From Gammaproteobacteria bacterium (GTDB lineage Bacteria > Pseudomonadota > Gammaproteobacteria > JAUZRS01), in assembly GCA_030949385.1 (NCBI GenBank), contig JAUZSP010000002.1:1-64000 (forward strand): DNA of 64,000 nucleotides, read 5' to 3'. The notes under the pieces were generated by a model. The model had not been told where the DNA came from and ran no database searches. It was given only the letters and a program-made list of their open reading frames with translations. The position numbers were made by a program, and so were the translations under genes. Positions within the stretch are counted from its first letter, which is position 1. Each line of letters begins with the position of its first letter. Positions 63,746-64,000 of this stretch are shown piece by piece.

Positions 63746-64000
63746 CTACACAAACAGCTCAGCCAATTTCTTCCCAGGCTGTTCAGCGCGCATAAACGCC
63801 TCTCCAACTAAAAAAGCATGAACTTGGTTTTTACGCATCAGCTCGACATCCGGTTTCGCATGAATGCCACTCTCTGTCACCAGTAGAACACCCTCAGGAA
63901 TCATCTCCAACATGTCCAGCGTGGTGTTTAGGCTGGTCTCAAAGGTACGCAGATTACGATTGTTGATCCCAATCAGTGGTGCGTTGAGATGGATAATGCG
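63746..64000 (-). CDS. trpC: Indole-3-glycerol phosphate synthase, C-terminal part (runs off the window)
   Basis: The last 84 residues of TrpC, which closes the indole ring in tryptophan synthesis. Visible: [31 protein letters not shown] and [18 protein letters not shown]. The start lies beyond position 64000. Confidence 0.92.
   Translation of the reverse strand, partial: RIIHLNAPLIGINNRNLRTFETSLNTTLDMLEMIPEGVLLVTESGIHAKPDVELMRKNQVHAFLVGEAFMRAEQPGKKLAELFV

Noticed and set aside
1-64000. CRISPR arrays, tRNA and rRNA genes, prophage structural genes
   Set aside because: None was recognised by reading both strands; the only regular repeats are the two coding microsatellites and the duplicated attI block.

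Overview
The window reads as a chromosomal segment of a chemolithotrophic, sulfur-oxidising gammaproteobacterium, free-living or symbiotic. The evidence is a dissimilatory APS reductase (aprBA), a protein resembling sulfur-globule envelope proteins, a rhodanese, a K+-independent proton-pumping pyrophosphatase close to a PPi-dependent phosphofructokinase (a pairing known from sulfur-oxidising symbionts), NnrS, MinCDE, PurT, ZapE and type IV pilus retraction ATPases. No rRNA, tRNA or CRISPR array was recognised. The species cannot be named from the sequence alone.

Layout. 1-2.9 kb: a 5' remnant of a tyrosine recombinase resembling integron integrases, followed by an attI-like region and two gene cassettes, each closed by a foldable attC-like site: an AAA/OLD-like ATPase, then a YefM/YoeB toxin-antitoxin pair. 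3-12.4 kb: metH, bioA, an orphan efflux adaptor, the sulfur-globule-like gene, nadC, a phosphodiesterase and a YkgJ-type cysteine-cluster protein. 12.6-15.3 kb: aprBA with a promoter and terminator. 15.4-21.6 kb: a signalling and twitching block (cyclase-FHA, two PilT-family ATPases, HEAT-repeat Ser/Thr kinase). 21.9-26.7 kb: hppA, a nucleotidyltransferase and pfp. 26.9-35.4 kb: rhodanese, VWA protein, ComM, a PLA2-like secreted protein, cytochrome c, a pseudopilin and an alanine symporter. 35.5-41.3 kb: zapE, a Xre/RES toxin-antitoxin pair and cydDC. 41.35-44.2 kb: a second copy of the recombinase-remnant/attI block, carrying a different cassette: a divergent restriction-modification pair with its own attC. 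44.3-54 kb: ubiX, gloB, a flavoprotein disulfide reductase, a RloA/RloB-type (AbiL-like) defence pair, bpt and minCDE. 54.2-64 kb: purT, an outer-membrane/LolA-like/RND export cluster with a TetR-type palindrome, nnrS interrupted near its 3' end by an IS4-family element, and the end of trpC.

Two things stand out. First, a block of about 575 bp (recombinase 5' end plus attI) occurs twice, 41 kb apart. The two copies stay nearly identical until exactly the GTTAG core where different defence cassettes begin. This looks like a dispersed integron platform loaded with defence genes. Second, at least seven genes (AAA ATPase, nadC, hppA, the RES toxin, cydC, rloB twice, bpt) are broken by single frameshifts at short homopolymers. 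Most fit one extra base in the run. Several of these genes are normally needed by the cell, so a systematic sequencing or assembly error is the first explanation to test, before gene decay or slippage-based switching.
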